Origin: Stenotrophomonas lacuserhaii
Lineage (GTDB): Bacteria; Pseudomonadota; Gammaproteobacteria; Xanthomonadales; Xanthomonadaceae
Assembly: GCF_014836545.1 (NCBI RefSeq)
Contig: NZ_JACSQS010000002.1
Coordinates: 10,355-74,354, forward strand
Length of the DNA: 64,000 bases
Direction: 5' to 3'
Part shown: piece after piece, positions 28,455-39,147 of the stretch
Layout of the letters: the number at the start of each line of letters is the position of its first letter
How positions within the stretch are numbered: position 1 is the first letter of the stretch
Notes under the pieces: generated by a model
Databases searched by the model: none
What the model was told of the DNA's origin: nothing
Seen by the model: the letters and a program-made list of their open reading frames with translations, nothing else
Made by a program: the position numbers and the translations under genes

Positions 28455-28799
28455 TCAGACAGCCGACTTCAGGGTACCGGCCGGCAGCACGTTGCCGACA
28501 GCGCCCTTCTGCACGCGGATGCGCACGTTGTCAGCCACTTCCAGGGTGACGAAGTTGTCGCCGATGTCGGTGACCACGCCGGCGATGCCGCCGTTGGTCA
28601 GCACTTCATCGCCGCGCTTGATCTTCTCCAGCATGGCCTTGTGCTCCTTCTGCCGCTTCATCTGCGGGCGGATCATCAGGAAGTACATGATGGCGATCAG
28701 GATGACCGGGAACAGCAGGGTGGTCATGGTGAAGCCCTGCGGTTGGCCGCCGGCAGCCTGGGCGTGGGCGGCGGGAATCAGGAAAGCAAGCAGGTTCAT
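28455..28799 (-). CDS. yajC: Sec translocon accessory protein YajC
   Basis: A 114-residue single-pass inner-membrane protein of the SecDF-YajC complex. A hydrophobic helix (TTLLFPVILIAIMYFLMIRP) is followed by the family motif RPQMKRQKEHKAMLEKIKRG and a KOW-like segment GDEVLTNGGIAGVVTDIGDN. The length is normal. A GGACTC site lies just before the ATG. It is 62 bp upstream of secD. Confidence 0.95.
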   Translation of the reverse strand: MNLLAFLIPAAHAQAAGGQPQGFTMTTLLFPVILIAIMYFLMIRPQMKRQKEHKAMLEKIKRGDEVLTNGGIAGVVTDIGDNFVTLEVADNVRIRVQKGAVGNVLPAGTLKSAV

Positions 28800-28888
28800 C
28801 GTGGAGTCCTTTGGTTGGGCGGCGCTGCGGTGCCATGAGGGGCCGGGCGCGACCGCAGATCGGTGTCAGCCGTGAAGTATGCCACGGG

Positions 28889-28916
28889 CCCCAGGGATTC
28901 GTCCTTGGGCCCTTCG
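28889..28916. terminator. Possible stem-loop between tgt and yajC
   Basis: GGGCCCCAGGGA and TCCTTGGGCCC form an imperfect 11-bp stem with a short loop just after the tgt stop. There is no clear T run, so it may only lower read-through. Confidence 0.3.
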
Positions 28917-28931
28917 GCAGGGGGCGGCCGC

Positions 28932-30251
<1,320 letters not shown>

Positions 30252-30360
30252 ACCTTCCAGCTTCCGCGCCCGCCGCGGTGGCTGGCCACAGGCCGGCCGC
30301 TTTTCATCCCCCACCCCACCGCACGGGCGCTCCTCGCCGGCCGCGCGCGTGAACTGTCCG

Positions 30361-30467
30361 GCGAGCCGGGAACAGGCCCCACGGGACCGTTGGAGCCCCG
30401 GACGGGCGGAAACGAGACTCCATGGATGGATTCACGGCGTGTCCCGTGGGGCCTGTTCCCGGCTCGC
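30361..30467 (+). repeat. Structured ~100-bp intergenic element, copy 4
   Basis: A perfect 27-bp inverted repeat (30361-30387 with 30441-30467) encloses 53 bp containing GAGCCCCGGACGGGCGG and CTCCATGGATGGATTCACGG. Together with copy 3 it fills much of the 446-bp gap between queA and tgt, which holds no coding region. Confidence 0.65.
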
Positions 30468-30508
30468 AACACGGGGGCACAAAAACGCGCAGACCAACAG
30501 AAAACCGA

Positions 30509-31573
30509 TCAGCCCTGCGGGAACAACAACATCGCATCGCCGTAGCTGAAGAAGCGGTAGCGCTGCGCGATCGCATGCCGGTACGCCTCGAACACCCGCT
30601 CCTTGCCCGCGAACGCGGAAATCATCATCAACAGCGTGCTCTCCGGCAGATGGAAATTGGTCACCATCGCATCCACGCTGCGGATCCGGTAGCCGGGGGT
30701 GATGAAGATCTGGGTCTCCCCGGCGAACGGCAGCAGCTCGCCATCGCGCATCGCGCTTTCCAGCGCCCGCACCACCGTGGTCCCCACCCCGATCACCCGG
30801 CCACCAGCCTCGCGCGTGCGCCGCACCTGCTGCACCAGCTCGGCGCCGACGTTCAGCCATTCGCGGTGCATCACATGGTCTTTCAGATCGTCCGCGCGGA
30901 CCGGCTGGAAGGTGCCTGCGCCCACATGCAGGGTGACATGGCCAAAGCCCACGCCCTTGGCCTGCAGCGCGGCCAGCAGCGCATCATCGAAGTGCAGGCC
31001 GGCGGTCGGCGCGGCCACCGCACCGATCTCGCGGGCAAACACGGTCTGGTAGCGCTCGCGATCGTCCAGCCCGGGCTCGCGCTGGATATACGGCGGCAAC
31101 GGCAGCCGCCCGGCATGCAGCAACCACTGCTCCAGCGGTTCAGGCACATGGAACTGCAGCACGTAGAACTCCCCATCGCGGCCCAGCACTTCCACCTCGC
31201 CACCGGCGTCCAGGGCGATCCTGCTGCCCGGCTTGGGGGTCTTGCTGGCCCCCACCTGCGCCTTTGCCTGCTGCGCGCCCAGCAGGCGTTCAATCAGGAT
31301 CTCCACCCGGCCGCCGGTCGCTTTCTGGCCGAACAGCCGCGCCGGGATCACCCGGGTATCGTTGAACACCAGCAGATCCCCTTCGCGCAGCAGCGCGGAC
31401 AGGTCGCGCACATGCGCATCCTGCAGCGCGCCTGGCGCAGGAGGCACCAGCAGCAGGCGGCTGGCCGAGCGCTCCGGCAGCGGCGCCTGGGCAATCAGTT
31501 CAGCGGGAAGGTCGTAATGGAAATCGGACTTCTTCAAGGGAACACGCAGCAACAGGTCGGCAATGGCGCGCAT
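30509..31573 (-). CDS. queA: S-adenosylmethionine:tRNA ribosyltransferase-isomerase
   Basis: Transfers and rearranges the ribosyl group of SAM onto preQ1 at tRNA position 34 to make epoxyqueuosine. The 354 residues show [28 protein letters not shown] (two pieces), [35 protein letters not shown] and [16 protein letters not shown]. The start [15 protein letters not shown] at 31573 adds about ten residues before the usual first motif; a TTG start at the LKKSDF segment is possible. It is divergent from the aminotransferase gene across 213 bp. Confidence 0.94.
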   Translation of the reverse strand: MRAIADLLLRVPLKKSDFHYDLPAELIAQAPLPERSASRLLLVPPAPGALQDAHVRDLSALLREGDLLVFNDTRVIPARLFGQKATGGRVEILIERLLGAQQAKAQVGASKTPKPGSRIALDAGGEVEVLGRDGEFYVLQFHVPEPLEQWLLHAGRLPLPPYIQREPGLDDRERYQTVFAREIGAVAAPTAGLHFDDALLAALQAKGVGFGHVTLHVGAGTFQPVRADDLKDHVMHREWLNVGAELVQQVRRTREAGGRVIGVGTTVVRALESAMRDGELLPFAGETQIFITPGYRIRSVDAMVTNFHLPESTLLMMISAFAGKERVFEAYRHAIAQRYRFFSYGDAMLLFPQG

Positions 31574-31786
31574 TGTACGACCGGCCACCGATGGACAACG
31601 TAGTTGGCGGCAAACGCCCGCGAAAATGCTGCCATGCAGCAGCGAACGGACGGGGTTATCGCGCAAAAAACCGCGTGCTAGCATCGAAACGGAAGTCCGA
31701 ATGCACGAGCCATGACCCGACGCGCGCGCTTGCCGCGCGTTGTGCTTTTACGGGGCCGTGCGACCTATCGTTTCAGGAGATCTGCA

Positions 31787-33283
31787 ATGAGCTTCATCGA
31801 ACGCCTCGCCCCCCTCCGCGCCCAACCCGGCACCCGCCTGACCACCGGCCTGGATGACGCCACGCTGGAGCGTCTTGCCGCCTCCCACCCCGCGCTGGTG
31901 GCTGCGGCGGATGCCGCCGCGGCCGAATTTTCCCGCCTCCAGGGTGAGCTGGGCGAGGTGCTGGCGCTGGACGAACAGGCCCAGATCGACGCAATGCAGG
32001 ACGGCTTCATCAACTTCTACGCCGACGATGCGGTGACGCCGTATGTCGCCTTGACCGCACGCGGCCCGTGGGTGGTCACGCTCAAGGGCGCGGTGCTGTA
32101 CGACGCCGGCGGCTACGGCATGCTCGGCTTCGGCCACACCCCCGATGCGGTGCTGGAGGCGATGTCGCAGCCGCAGGTGATGGCCAACATCATGACCCCG
32201 AGCCTGTCCCAGCAGCGCTTCGTCAAGGCGCTGCGGGCGGAAATCGGCCATCGCCGTGGCGGTTGTCCGTTCACCCGCTTCATGTGCCTCAATTCCGGTT
32301 CGGAAGCGGTCGGCCTGGCCGCGCGCATCGCCGATGTGAACAGCAAACTGCAGACCGATCCGGGCGCCCCGCATGCCGGTGCTGCGGTCAAGCGCGTGGT
32401 GATCAAGGGCAGCTTCCATGGCCGCACCGACCGCCCGGCCCTGTACTCCGATTCCAGCCGGCGCACCTACCAGCAGCACCTGGCCAGCTATCGCAACGAA
32501 GACTCGGTGATCGCCATCGCTCCGTATGACGAAGCCGCCCTGCGCGCGGTGTTCGACGAGGCAGCGCGCAGCAACTGGTTCATCGAAGCGGTGTTCCTGG
32601 AACCGGTGATGGGCGAAGGCGATCCGGGCCGCTCGGTACCGCCGGCGTTCTACGCGCTGGCCCGCGGACTGACCCGCGCCCACGGCAGCTTGCTGCTGAT
32701 CGACTCCATCCAGGCCGGGCTGCGCGCCCACGGCGTGCTGTCGGTCGTGGATTACCCCGGCTTCGAAGGCCTGGATGCGCCGGACATGGAAACCTATTCG
32801 AAGGCCCTGAATGCCGCCCAGTACCCGTTGTCGGTGCTGGCCGTGAACGAACGCGCCGCACAGCTGTACCGCAAGGGCATCTACGGCAACACCATGACCA
32901 GCAATCCGCGTGCGCTGGACGTTGCCTGCGCCACGCTGGCCCAGCTCACCCCGGAAGTGCGCGGCAACATCGCCGAGCGCGGCCTGGAGGCACTGCGCCG
33001 GCTGGAAAAGCTCAAGGAAGAACTGGGCGGACTGATCACCAAGGTGCAGGGCACCGGCCTGCTGTTCTCCTGCGAACTGGCTCCGCAGTTCAAGTGCTAC
33101 GGTGCCGGTTCCACCGAAGAATGGCTGCGCCGCCAGGGCGTCAATGTGATCCACGGCGGTGAGCGCTCGCTGCGCTTCACCCCGCACTTCGGCATGGACA
33201 GCAGCGAGCTGGAACTGCTGGTCGGCATGGTCGGCCGCGCCCTGCGCGAAGGTCCGCGCCGCGAGCAGGCCCAGGCCGCCTGA
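31787..33283 (+). CDS. Class III PLP-dependent aminotransferase
   Basis: A 498-residue aminotransferase of fold type I, class III. Features: LNSGSEAVGLAAR (phosphate cup, 169-180), GSFHGRTDRPALYSDSSRR, EPVMGEGDP (E272), LLLIDSIQAG (D306, pairing with the pyridine nitrogen; most relatives read DEVQ) and the probable Schiff-base lysine K339 in METYSKALNAAQYPL. The N-terminal 75 residues form an extra segment before INFYADDAVTPYV. A strong CAGGAG site precedes the ATG at 31787. The amino donor is not clear: ornithine, diaminobutyrate or another omega-amine are possible, and none of the clear ArgD, BioA or HemL signatures is present. Confidence 0.85.
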   Translation: MSFIERLAPLRAQPGTRLTTGLDDATLERLAASHPALVAAADAAAAEFSRLQGELGEVLALDEQAQIDAMQDGFINFYADDAVTPYVALTARGPWVVTLKGAVLYDAGGYGMLGFGHTPDAVLEAMSQPQVMANIMTPSLSQQRFVKALRAEIGHRRGGCPFTRFMCLNSGSEAVGLAARIADVNSKLQTDPGAPHAGAAVKRVVIKGSFHGRTDRPALYSDSSRRTYQQHLASYRNEDSVIAIAPYDEAALRAVFDEAARSNWFIEAVFLEPVMGEGDPGRSVPPAFYALARGLTRAHGSLLLIDSIQAGLRAHGVLSVVDYPGFEGLDAPDMETYSKALNAAQYPLSVLAVNERAAQLYRKGIYGNTMTSNPRALDVACATLAQLTPEVRGNIAERGLEALRRLEKLKEELGGLITKVQGTGLLFSCELAPQFKCYGAGSTEEWLRRQGVNVIHGGERSLRFTPHFGMDSSELELLVGMVGRALREGPRREQAQAA

Positions 33284-33294
33284 ACCCCGCCTCC

Positions 33295-33323
33295 GCTGGC
33301 ACCGGGCAGCGTCCGGTGCCAGC
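33295..33323 (+). terminator. Stem-loop after the aminotransferase gene
   Basis: Perfect 11-bp stem GCTGGCACCGG / CCGGTGCCAGC with a 7-base loop, 12 bp after the stop. There is no T run, but the position suits a terminator. Confidence 0.5.
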
Positions 33324-33354
33324 AGGTAAAATGCGGTCGAACCCCCAACCCGCA

Positions 33355-33384
33355 CCCCGCCCCCGGCGGGGCGCTTTCGTTTCA
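33355..33384 (+). terminator. Attenuator-like stem before the LOG gene
   Basis: CCCCGC / GCGGGG stem followed by GCTTTCGTTT, only 12 bp before the ATG of the LOG gene. A -10-like TAAAAT at 33327-33332 could put it in the 5' leader. Confidence 0.35.
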
Positions 33385-33395
33385 AGGAATCCCCG

Positions 33396-33989
33396 ATGAA
33401 GTCCCTCTGTGTTTACTGCGGCTCCAACGCAGGCAGCAAGCCGATCTATACCGAACGCGCGATCGCGCTGGGCGACCGCATCGCCCGTGACGGCCTGCGC
33501 CTGGTCTACGGCGGCGGCAACGTCGGCCTGATGGGCACGGTGGCCAATGCCGCGCTGGAAGCCGGCGGCGAAGTCACCGGCGTGATCCCGCAGCAGCTGG
33601 CCGACTGGGAAGTCGCGCACCGCGGCCTGACCACGCTGGAAGTGGTCGGTTCCATGCACGAACGCAAGTCGCGCATGTTCGAGCTCTCCGACGCTTTCGT
33701 CGCGCTGCCCGGTGGCTTCGGCACCATGGAAGAAATCTTCGAGATGTTGACCTGGCGCCAGCTCGGCATCGGCAACAAGCCGTGCGCCTTCCTGGACGTG
33801 GACGGTTTCTACGCCCCGCTGATCGGGATGATCGACCGCATGGTCGAAGAGCGCTTCCTGCACCCGGCCCAGCGCGCCGACCTCTGGTACGGCTCGGACA
33901 TCGACGCGATGCTGGACTGGATGCGCAGCTACGAGCCCGCGCAGGCCTCCAAGTGGATCGACGAGAAGCGCCGCAACGCCCTGGTCTAA
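33396..33989 (+). CDS. LOG family protein (cytokinin riboside 5'-monophosphate phosphoribohydrolase-like)
   Basis: A 197-residue Rossmann-fold protein of the LOG family that can release a base from nucleoside 5'-monophosphates. The diagnostic PGGFGTMEE is at 105-113, with VYGGGNVGLMG, SMHERKSRM and the N-terminal SLCVYCGS. In bacteria such enzymes often act on AMP or other NMPs, so plant-hormone production should not be assumed. Its TAA stop overlaps by four bases with the TAG stop of the convergent GGDEF-EAL gene (33986-33989). Confidence 0.92.
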   Translation: MKSLCVYCGSNAGSKPIYTERAIALGDRIARDGLRLVYGGGNVGLMGTVANAALEAGGEVTGVIPQQLADWEVAHRGLTTLEVVGSMHERKSRMFELSDAFVALPGGFGTMEEIFEMLTWRQLGIGNKPCAFLDVDGFYAPLIGMIDRMVEERFLHPAQRADLWYGSDIDAMLDWMRSYEPAQASKWIDEKRRNALV

Positions 33990-36814
33990 CGCGGTGCCGG
34001 ACGGCCCAGCAGGTAGCCCTGGCCGTAGTCGCAGCCCAGGCCCAGCAGGATCTGGCGCTGGCTTTCGGTTTCTATGCCCTCGGCGATGGTGCTGATCCCA
34101 AGCGTGCGCGCCAGTGATACCACCCCTTCCACCAGCGCCAGCGTGCTCTGTGCCTCCGGGCCGTTGAGCCCGGCGATGAAGCTCTGGTCGATCTTCAACG
34201 TGGAAATCGGGAATCGATGCAGGTAGGACAGCGCCGAGAAGCCCGTGCCGAAATCATCCAGCTGCACCAGGATGCCGCGTTCGCGCAGCGCCTGCAGCAC
34301 GCGCAGGGTGCGTGGACCTTCATCGAGCAGGGCCACTTCGGTGATCTCCAGGCGCAGCCGGTGCGGGTCGGCGTCGAAGGCTTCGATCAAACCGAACAAC
34401 CGGTTGCTGAACTCGGCCGAGCGGAAATGCCGCGGTGATACGTTGACCGATACATAGCCGGTGCCGCCGCGCGACAGGCCGGCGATTACCTGCTCGTAGA
34501 TCAGCCAGTCCACCTGCTCGATCAGGCCACTGCCCTCGCCGAGATCCAGGAACGCGCCCGGCAACAGCATCCCGCGGGTCTCGTGCTGCCAGCGCAACAG
34601 CGCCTCGTGGCCTACCACCACGCCATCGGTGAGCCGCACGATGGGCTGGTAGTACGGCAGGAAGTCCTGGTTGATGATCGCCCGGCGCAGGTCCGATTCC
34701 AGGTCCAGGCTGCGCATCGCCTGCTCGCGCATGTCCTCGTCGAAGATCGCGCAGCGGTCGTGGCCCTGCGCCTTGGCGCGGTACATCGCCGCATCGGCAT
34801 CCCGCAGCAGCTCTTCGCCGCGCTGGTAGCGCGCATTCCACAACGCGATGCCCAGGCTGCCGGAAGGGAACAGCTCGCGCCCGGCCACCCACATCGACTC
34901 CTGCAGCGCCAGCAGCATGCGCTGGGAGAACTCCAATGCCTGCGCCAAGCCGTGCGGGCACTGCAGCAGGATGGCGAACTCATCCCCGCCCAGCCGTGCC
35001 ACCACGTTGTCCGGACCCAGCATCGAGACGATGCGCTTGGCCACCTCGACCAGCATCTGGTCACCGGCCGCATGGCCGATGCTGTCGTTGACCAGCTTGA
35101 AGCGATCCAGGTCCAGGAACAGCACCGCGAACTCACCGCCCTCGCCCTTGCGTGCGCGCAGCAGCGCATCTTCCAGGCGATCCAGCAGGTGGATGCGGTT
35201 GGGCAGGCCGGTCAGGCCATCGTGCATGGCCTGGTGGGTCAACCGCTGCTCGGCGCGCAGCCGTTCGGCGATCTGCCCCAGCAGTTTCTCATTCACTTCG
35301 CCCAGTTCGCGGGTGCGTTCCTCCACGCGTTGTTCCAGTCCGGCATGCGCCAGCCGCAGCCGCTCCTGGTCGCGCTGCCGCGCCAGTCCTGCGCCGATGT
35401 TCTGCGCCACGAAGGTCAACAGGCGCTGGTCGTGCGCGGTGAAGGCCACGTCCGGGCTGTAGCTCTGCACCACGATCACCCCGACCACTTCGTCATCGCG
35501 CAGCAGGGGCACGCCAAGCCAGCACTGCGAGCGCACGCCCGACTCGCGCACCTTGCCGGCCTCGATCATCGCGTCGATGTCGGCGCGTGCGGCCAGCAGC
35601 GGTCGCCGCTCGCGCACTACGTGTTCGGTCAGCCCCTGGCTGAAGGCGCGCGGCGCGCGCGTGACCGTGTATTCGTCGACCGAGTAGACGAATTCCAGCC
35701 CATCGCCCCCCTCGTTGACCAGGGCGATGTAGAAGTTGCGCGCATCCAGCAGGGTGCCGACGATGCCATGGACCTGCGCATGGAACTGCGACAGGCTTTC
35801 GGCCTGCATCGCCAGTTCGGCGATGCCATACAGCGCGGCCTGCAGCTTTTCGGCACGGCGACGTTCGAAGACCTCATCCTGCAGGCTGCGGTTGGCGCGC
35901 TGCAGTTCCAGCGTGCGTCGTTCCACCTGCCGCTCCAGCTGCACCTGCGCCTGGCGCCGGTCCATCGCCGTGCGCACGTGCTGGGCGACGAAGCCGAGCA
36001 GCGCGCGGTCCGCCTCGCCATAGCGGTCATGCTGGTCGTAGCTCTGCACCACGATCGCCCCGCACACGCGGCCTTCGCGCAGCATCGGCACGCCCAGCCA
36101 ATCCAGGCTTTCCGGCCCGCGCCAGTGCTGCCCGTCCTGGCCCACGCTGGCCAGCAACTGGCGCGAGGGGCCACTGAGCGGGTGCCCATGTTGCAGCAGC
36201 GCGAAGGTCAGGCTCCCGGGCAGCTCGCTTTCGGCATAAGCGCGCGACGGATCGGCGATGAAATCATCGATCTGGTCGGCGAAGTACAGGAAGCGGATGG
36301 TCTGCCGGATATCGTCATATTCGACGATGAAGCAGTTGTGCGCGTACATCAGCGTGTTGAGGACGCGATGGACATGCCGCAGCATCTCGGCCATTTCCAG
36401 TTCGGCCCCGGAGAGATCGGCGATCTCATACAGCGCCTGCTGCAGCCGCTTGGCATCTTCAAGGGCGTGGATCTGGCCGGCCTGGCGGGCCTGCTGCAGC
36501 CCTAGTTGAAGCGCTTCGCGGGCGAGCGACCACCAGCCCGCGGGCACCGCTGCGCCTTCGACACGCAGGCCGATGCGCGCACCGTCGTGCTGCCATTGCT
36601 CGTGCTGCGCCTGCTGCGGGTCGGCCGCGCGCAATGACGGCATCGCCTGCGGCCGATGGCATTGGCTCCCCTGCCCCAGCAGCGGATCGTCCCAGTCCAC
36701 CCACAGACAGGCGTGGCCCGGCAACAGGCCACACAGGGCCTCCAGCAAGCCGCTGGTCACCACCGCCTTGCCCGGTGTTTCCATCGTGGGTGCAACGATC
36801 TGACTGGACAACAT
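33986..36814 (-). CDS. GAF-GAF-GGDEF-EAL c-di-GMP enzyme
   Basis: A 942-residue cytosolic signalling protein. Two GAF-like domains (about 150-300 and 330-490), each followed by a coiled coil (QVERRTLELQRANRSLQDEV; EQRVEERTRELGEVNEKLL), precede GGDEF and EAL domains. The GGDEF motif is intact (RLGGDEF, G609) and the EAL box is intact (HEALLRW, E737), with DDFGTGFSALSYL and EGIET also present, so both diguanylate cyclase and phosphodiesterase activity are possible. No transmembrane segment is evident. The ligand of the GAF domains is unknown. The start MLSSQIV at 36814 is preferred to an in-frame upstream codon. It is divergent from the ECF sigma gene. Confidence 0.9.
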   Translation of the reverse strand: MLSSQIVAPTMETPGKAVVTSGLLEALCGLLPGHACLWVDWDDPLLGQGSQCHRPQAMPSLRAADPQQAQHEQWQHDGARIGLRVEGAAVPAGWWSLAREALQLGLQQARQAGQIHALEDAKRLQQALYEIADLSGAELEMAEMLRHVHRVLNTLMYAHNCFIVEYDDIRQTIRFLYFADQIDDFIADPSRAYAESELPGSLTFALLQHGHPLSGPSRQLLASVGQDGQHWRGPESLDWLGVPMLREGRVCGAIVVQSYDQHDRYGEADRALLGFVAQHVRTAMDRRQAQVQLERQVERRTLELQRANRSLQDEVFERRRAEKLQAALYGIAELAMQAESLSQFHAQVHGIVGTLLDARNFYIALVNEGGDGLEFVYSVDEYTVTRAPRAFSQGLTEHVVRERRPLLAARADIDAMIEAGKVRESGVRSQCWLGVPLLRDDEVVGVIVVQSYSPDVAFTAHDQRLLTFVAQNIGAGLARQRDQERLRLAHAGLEQRVEERTRELGEVNEKLLGQIAERLRAEQRLTHQAMHDGLTGLPNRIHLLDRLEDALLRARKGEGGEFAVLFLDLDRFKLVNDSIGHAAGDQMLVEVAKRIVSMLGPDNVVARLGGDEFAILLQCPHGLAQALEFSQRMLLALQESMWVAGRELFPSGSLGIALWNARYQRGEELLRDADAAMYRAKAQGHDRCAIFDEDMREQAMRSLDLESDLRRAIINQDFLPYYQPIVRLTDGVVVGHEALLRWQHETRGMLLPGAFLDLGEGSGLIEQVDWLIYEQVIAGLSRGGTGYVSVNVSPRHFRSAEFSNRLFGLIEAFDADPHRLRLEITEVALLDEGPRTLRVLQALRERGILVQLDDFGTGFSALSYLHRFPISTLKIDQSFIAGLNGPEAQSTLALVEGVVSLARTLGISTIAEGIETESQRQILLGLGCDYGQGYLLGRPAPR

Positions 36815-36936
36815 GACGACCCCATGGCGCGGGAACTCCCGACACCTCCCCTGTGCGCGGAGCATAGCGCTTTCCGCGACCTGAATTTGTCGTGCCGCAA
36901 CCCCGTTCCGCCCCTGCGCGCGTTGACGCTCCGGAC

Positions 36937-37578
36937 ATGCCCATTCCTGCTCCCTCGACCACCTCCCTGCGCCCCCTGATGAGCGGCTATGCGCCGCCGC
37001 GGGCAGGCCTTACCCTGTCCCCCGTGGATACCGCCGCCCTGCCAACCGATGAAGCCTTGATGCTGGCCTGGGCCGGCGGCGACCTGCCCGCCTTCCAGGC
37101 GCTGTACGAGCGCCACCGCAGGCGCCTGCACGGGTTCCTGCTGCGCCAGCTGCGCGACCCCGGCCTGGCCGAGGAAATGTTCCAGGACGTGTGGCAGCGG
37201 GTGATCGCCGCCCGCGCCGGCTGGCAACCGGACGCCGCCTTCAGCACCTGGCTGTTCCGCATCGCGCATAACCGCCTGAACGATCATTGGCGCGCGGCGC
37301 GCCACCGGCCACCCGCACCGCCTGACGCCGAAGCGCGGGTGGAAGCGGTGGTCGACGGCCACACCCCGGAAACCGAACTGAGCGGCTTCGAACAACGGCG
37401 CCGGGTGCAGCAGGCGATGGATGCCCTGCCGGCGGAGCAACGCGAGGTGCTGCTGCTTCGACTGGAGCAGGAACTCAGCCTGGAGGAGATCGCCGAGGTC
37501 ACCGGCGTCGGCCGGGAAACGGTGAAGTCGCGCCTGCGCTATGCGATGGACAAACTGCGTGCAGGATTGGCCCCATGA
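36937..37578 (+). CDS. ECF-type RNA polymerase sigma factor
   Basis: Sigma-70 family, ECF group, about 213 residues. Region 2 is at AFQALYERHRRRLHGFLLRQL through AAFSTWLFRIAHNRLNDHWRA, and region 4 is ALPAEQREVLLLRLEQELSLEEIAEVTGVGRETVKSRLRYAMDKLR (read in parts). The start is uncertain: the ATG at 36937, the ATG at 36979 and a GTG at 36892 are all in frame and none has a strong ribosome site. The stop overlaps the next gene by ATGA, the usual link between a sigma gene and its anti-sigma. The regulon cannot be told from this window. Confidence 0.9.
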   Translation: MPIPAPSTTSLRPLMSGYAPPRAGLTLSPVDTAALPTDEALMLAWAGGDLPAFQALYERHRRRLHGFLLRQLRDPGLAEEMFQDVWQRVIAARAGWQPDAAFSTWLFRIAHNRLNDHWRAARHRPPAPPDAEARVEAVVDGHTPETELSGFEQRRRVQQAMDALPAEQREVLLLRLEQELSLEEIAEVTGVGRETVKSRLRYAMDKLRAGLAP

Positions 37579-38489
37579 ACAGCCGCGATCCCCTCACCCC
37601 TGAAGAGCGCGAACTGGCCCGGCTGCTGGGTGGCCGGCTGGACAAGGCACCGCCGCCCGCCGTGGATGCCGCCGTGCTGGCTGCCGCGCGGGCCTCGGTG
37701 CAGTCCGCGGCCGCCGGGCAGGATACCGGGCCCATGGGCGCGGACGACGCACCGGCGCAGGCCCAGCGCCGGCAGCATCGTCGTGCGCGTTGGCCGACGG
37801 TGGCGGGCATTGCCGCGTCGGTGGTTTTCGCCGTCGGGCTGGCCTGGCAGATGCAGCCACAGCGGGAGCCGCCGCCGGCTCCATCGCTGCAGGAGATGGC
37901 CACGCCCGCTCCCCGCCCGGAAGCTGATCCACCTGCGCCACGACCCGTCGCAGATACAGCGCCTGCAACGCCTGGCAGTGCCGCCACGCAGCGTGCGCAA
38001 CCTGAGCCAGCGCCGAGGCCGCCCGTGCAGGGGCAGGCACTGGAGGCACCGGCGCAGGCAACCGCGCCCGCCCAGGTGGACGCCGCGCCCGTGCCGCAGG
38101 CATTCCGCGCACGCGCAGCGGAATCGGCGCGCGTGGCCCCATCGCGGCCGGCGCCGCCAGCCGCACCCGCACCTGCAGCGGCGGTGATGGCCGCACCGGC
38201 GCCTGCCGCGGAGGCGTTCGCCAAGCCCGCACGCACGCCGCAGGACACGGCTGCGCAGGACACCGCCGAGGAAGCTGCTGCGACGGCATCGGCACCACTG
38301 AGTGCAGCGGCGGTGCAGCAGGAAGTGGAGGCCGATGCACGGCTTACGCGGCGGCAGTGGCTGCAGAAGATCCGCCATCGGCGTGACGCCGGTGACGTGG
38401 ATCTGGCGCGCGCCAGCCTGGAGCGTTACCTGGCGCAGTATCCGGAAACCCGCCTCCCGCGCGATCTGCAGCCGCTGCTCGCCGATTGA
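37575..38489 (+). CDS. Single-pass membrane protein, candidate anti-sigma factor
   Basis: A 304-residue protein coupled to the sigma gene by ATGA. The N-terminal 70 residues are cytosolic and charged (PLTPEERELARLLGGRL). One transmembrane helix lies at about 75-92 (TVAGIAASVVFAVGLAWQM), followed by a Pro/Ala-rich periplasmic stretch of about 150 residues and a C-terminal charged segment (RRQWLQKIRHRRDAGDVDLA) of possible helical-repeat type. No zinc (ZAS) HxxxCxxC motif is present. Position and topology suggest an anti-sigma role; this is inference from context. Confidence 0.65.
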   Translation: MNSRDPLTPEERELARLLGGRLDKAPPPAVDAAVLAAARASVQSAAAGQDTGPMGADDAPAQAQRRQHRRARWPTVAGIAASVVFAVGLAWQMQPQREPPPAPSLQEMATPAPRPEADPPAPRPVADTAPATPGSAATQRAQPEPAPRPPVQGQALEAPAQATAPAQVDAAPVPQAFRARAAESARVAPSRPAPPAAPAPAAAVMAAPAPAAEAFAKPARTPQDTAAQDTAEEAAATASAPLSAAAVQQEVEADARLTRRQWLQKIRHRRDAGDVDLARASLERYLAQYPETRLPRDLQPLLAD

Positions 38490-38541
38490 CTCCGCGCCCT
38501 GGTCGGCACGTGCCTGGCGTGCGCACGGTAAGATCGCAGGG

Positions 38542-39147
38542 ATGCTCGATACCCTCGCCGCTGCCGTCGACCACTGCCTGGAGATCAAGCACAGTCGCTT
38601 CCTGGCCCACGCCGCGCCGATCCGTGATGCCGGCCACGCCCTGGAGTTCCTGCAGCAGGTCGCCGTGGCCGATGCCACCCACAACTGCTGGGCCTACCGG
38701 CATGGCAATGAGTACCGTTCCAGCGATGACGGCGAGCCATCAGGCACCGCCGGTCGCCCGATCCTCGCGGCCATCGACGGCCAGGGTTTCGACCGGGTCA
38801 TGGTGGTGGTCACCCGCTGGTATGGCGGCATCAAGCTGGGCGCCGGCGGGCTGGTGCGCGCCTACGGCGGTACCGCCGCCGAGTGCCTGCGGACCGCGCC
38901 GCGTGAGCCGCTGGTGGCGCTGGCACACCTGCAGATCCACGCGCCGTTCGAGGACCTGGGCGCACTGCACGCCGCCCTCGCCGCTCACCTGGCGGTCAAG
39001 CAGGAAGAAACCTTCACCGCCGATGGCGCCAGCATGCGGGTCGAACTGCCGGCCGACCAGTGCGATGCATTGAAAACGCGCCTGCGCGACGCCACCCGTA
39101 ACCGGGTACGCCTGCACTCTCCTTCCGAGTCCCACCCTGATGACTGA
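38542..39147 (+). CDS. yigZ: YigZ/IMPACT family protein
   Basis: A 201-residue protein of the IMPACT family, related to the eukaryotic regulator of Gcn2 activation. It has the UPF0029 signature DGEPSGTAGRPILAAIDG followed by VVVTRWYGGIKLGAGGLVRAY, and a C-terminal ferredoxin-like domain. The bacterial function is unproven; a ribosome-associated or nucleic-acid role is proposed. Its last eight bases overlap the start of the following ABC transporter gene (39140), so the two are translationally linked. Confidence 0.92.
   Translation: MLDTLAAAVDHCLEIKHSRFLAHAAPIRDAGHALEFLQQVAVADATHNCWAYRHGNEYRSSDDGEPSGTAGRPILAAIDGQGFDRVMVVVTRWYGGIKLGAGGLVRAYGGTAAECLRTAPREPLVALAHLQIHAPFEDLGALHAALAAHLAVKQEETFTADGASMRVELPADQCDALKTRLRDATRNRVRLHSPSESHPDD

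Noticed and set aside
33396..33989. Cytokinin production for plant interaction
   Set aside because: LOG-family proteins are common in bacteria with no plant link, and no isopentenyltransferase gene is nearby.
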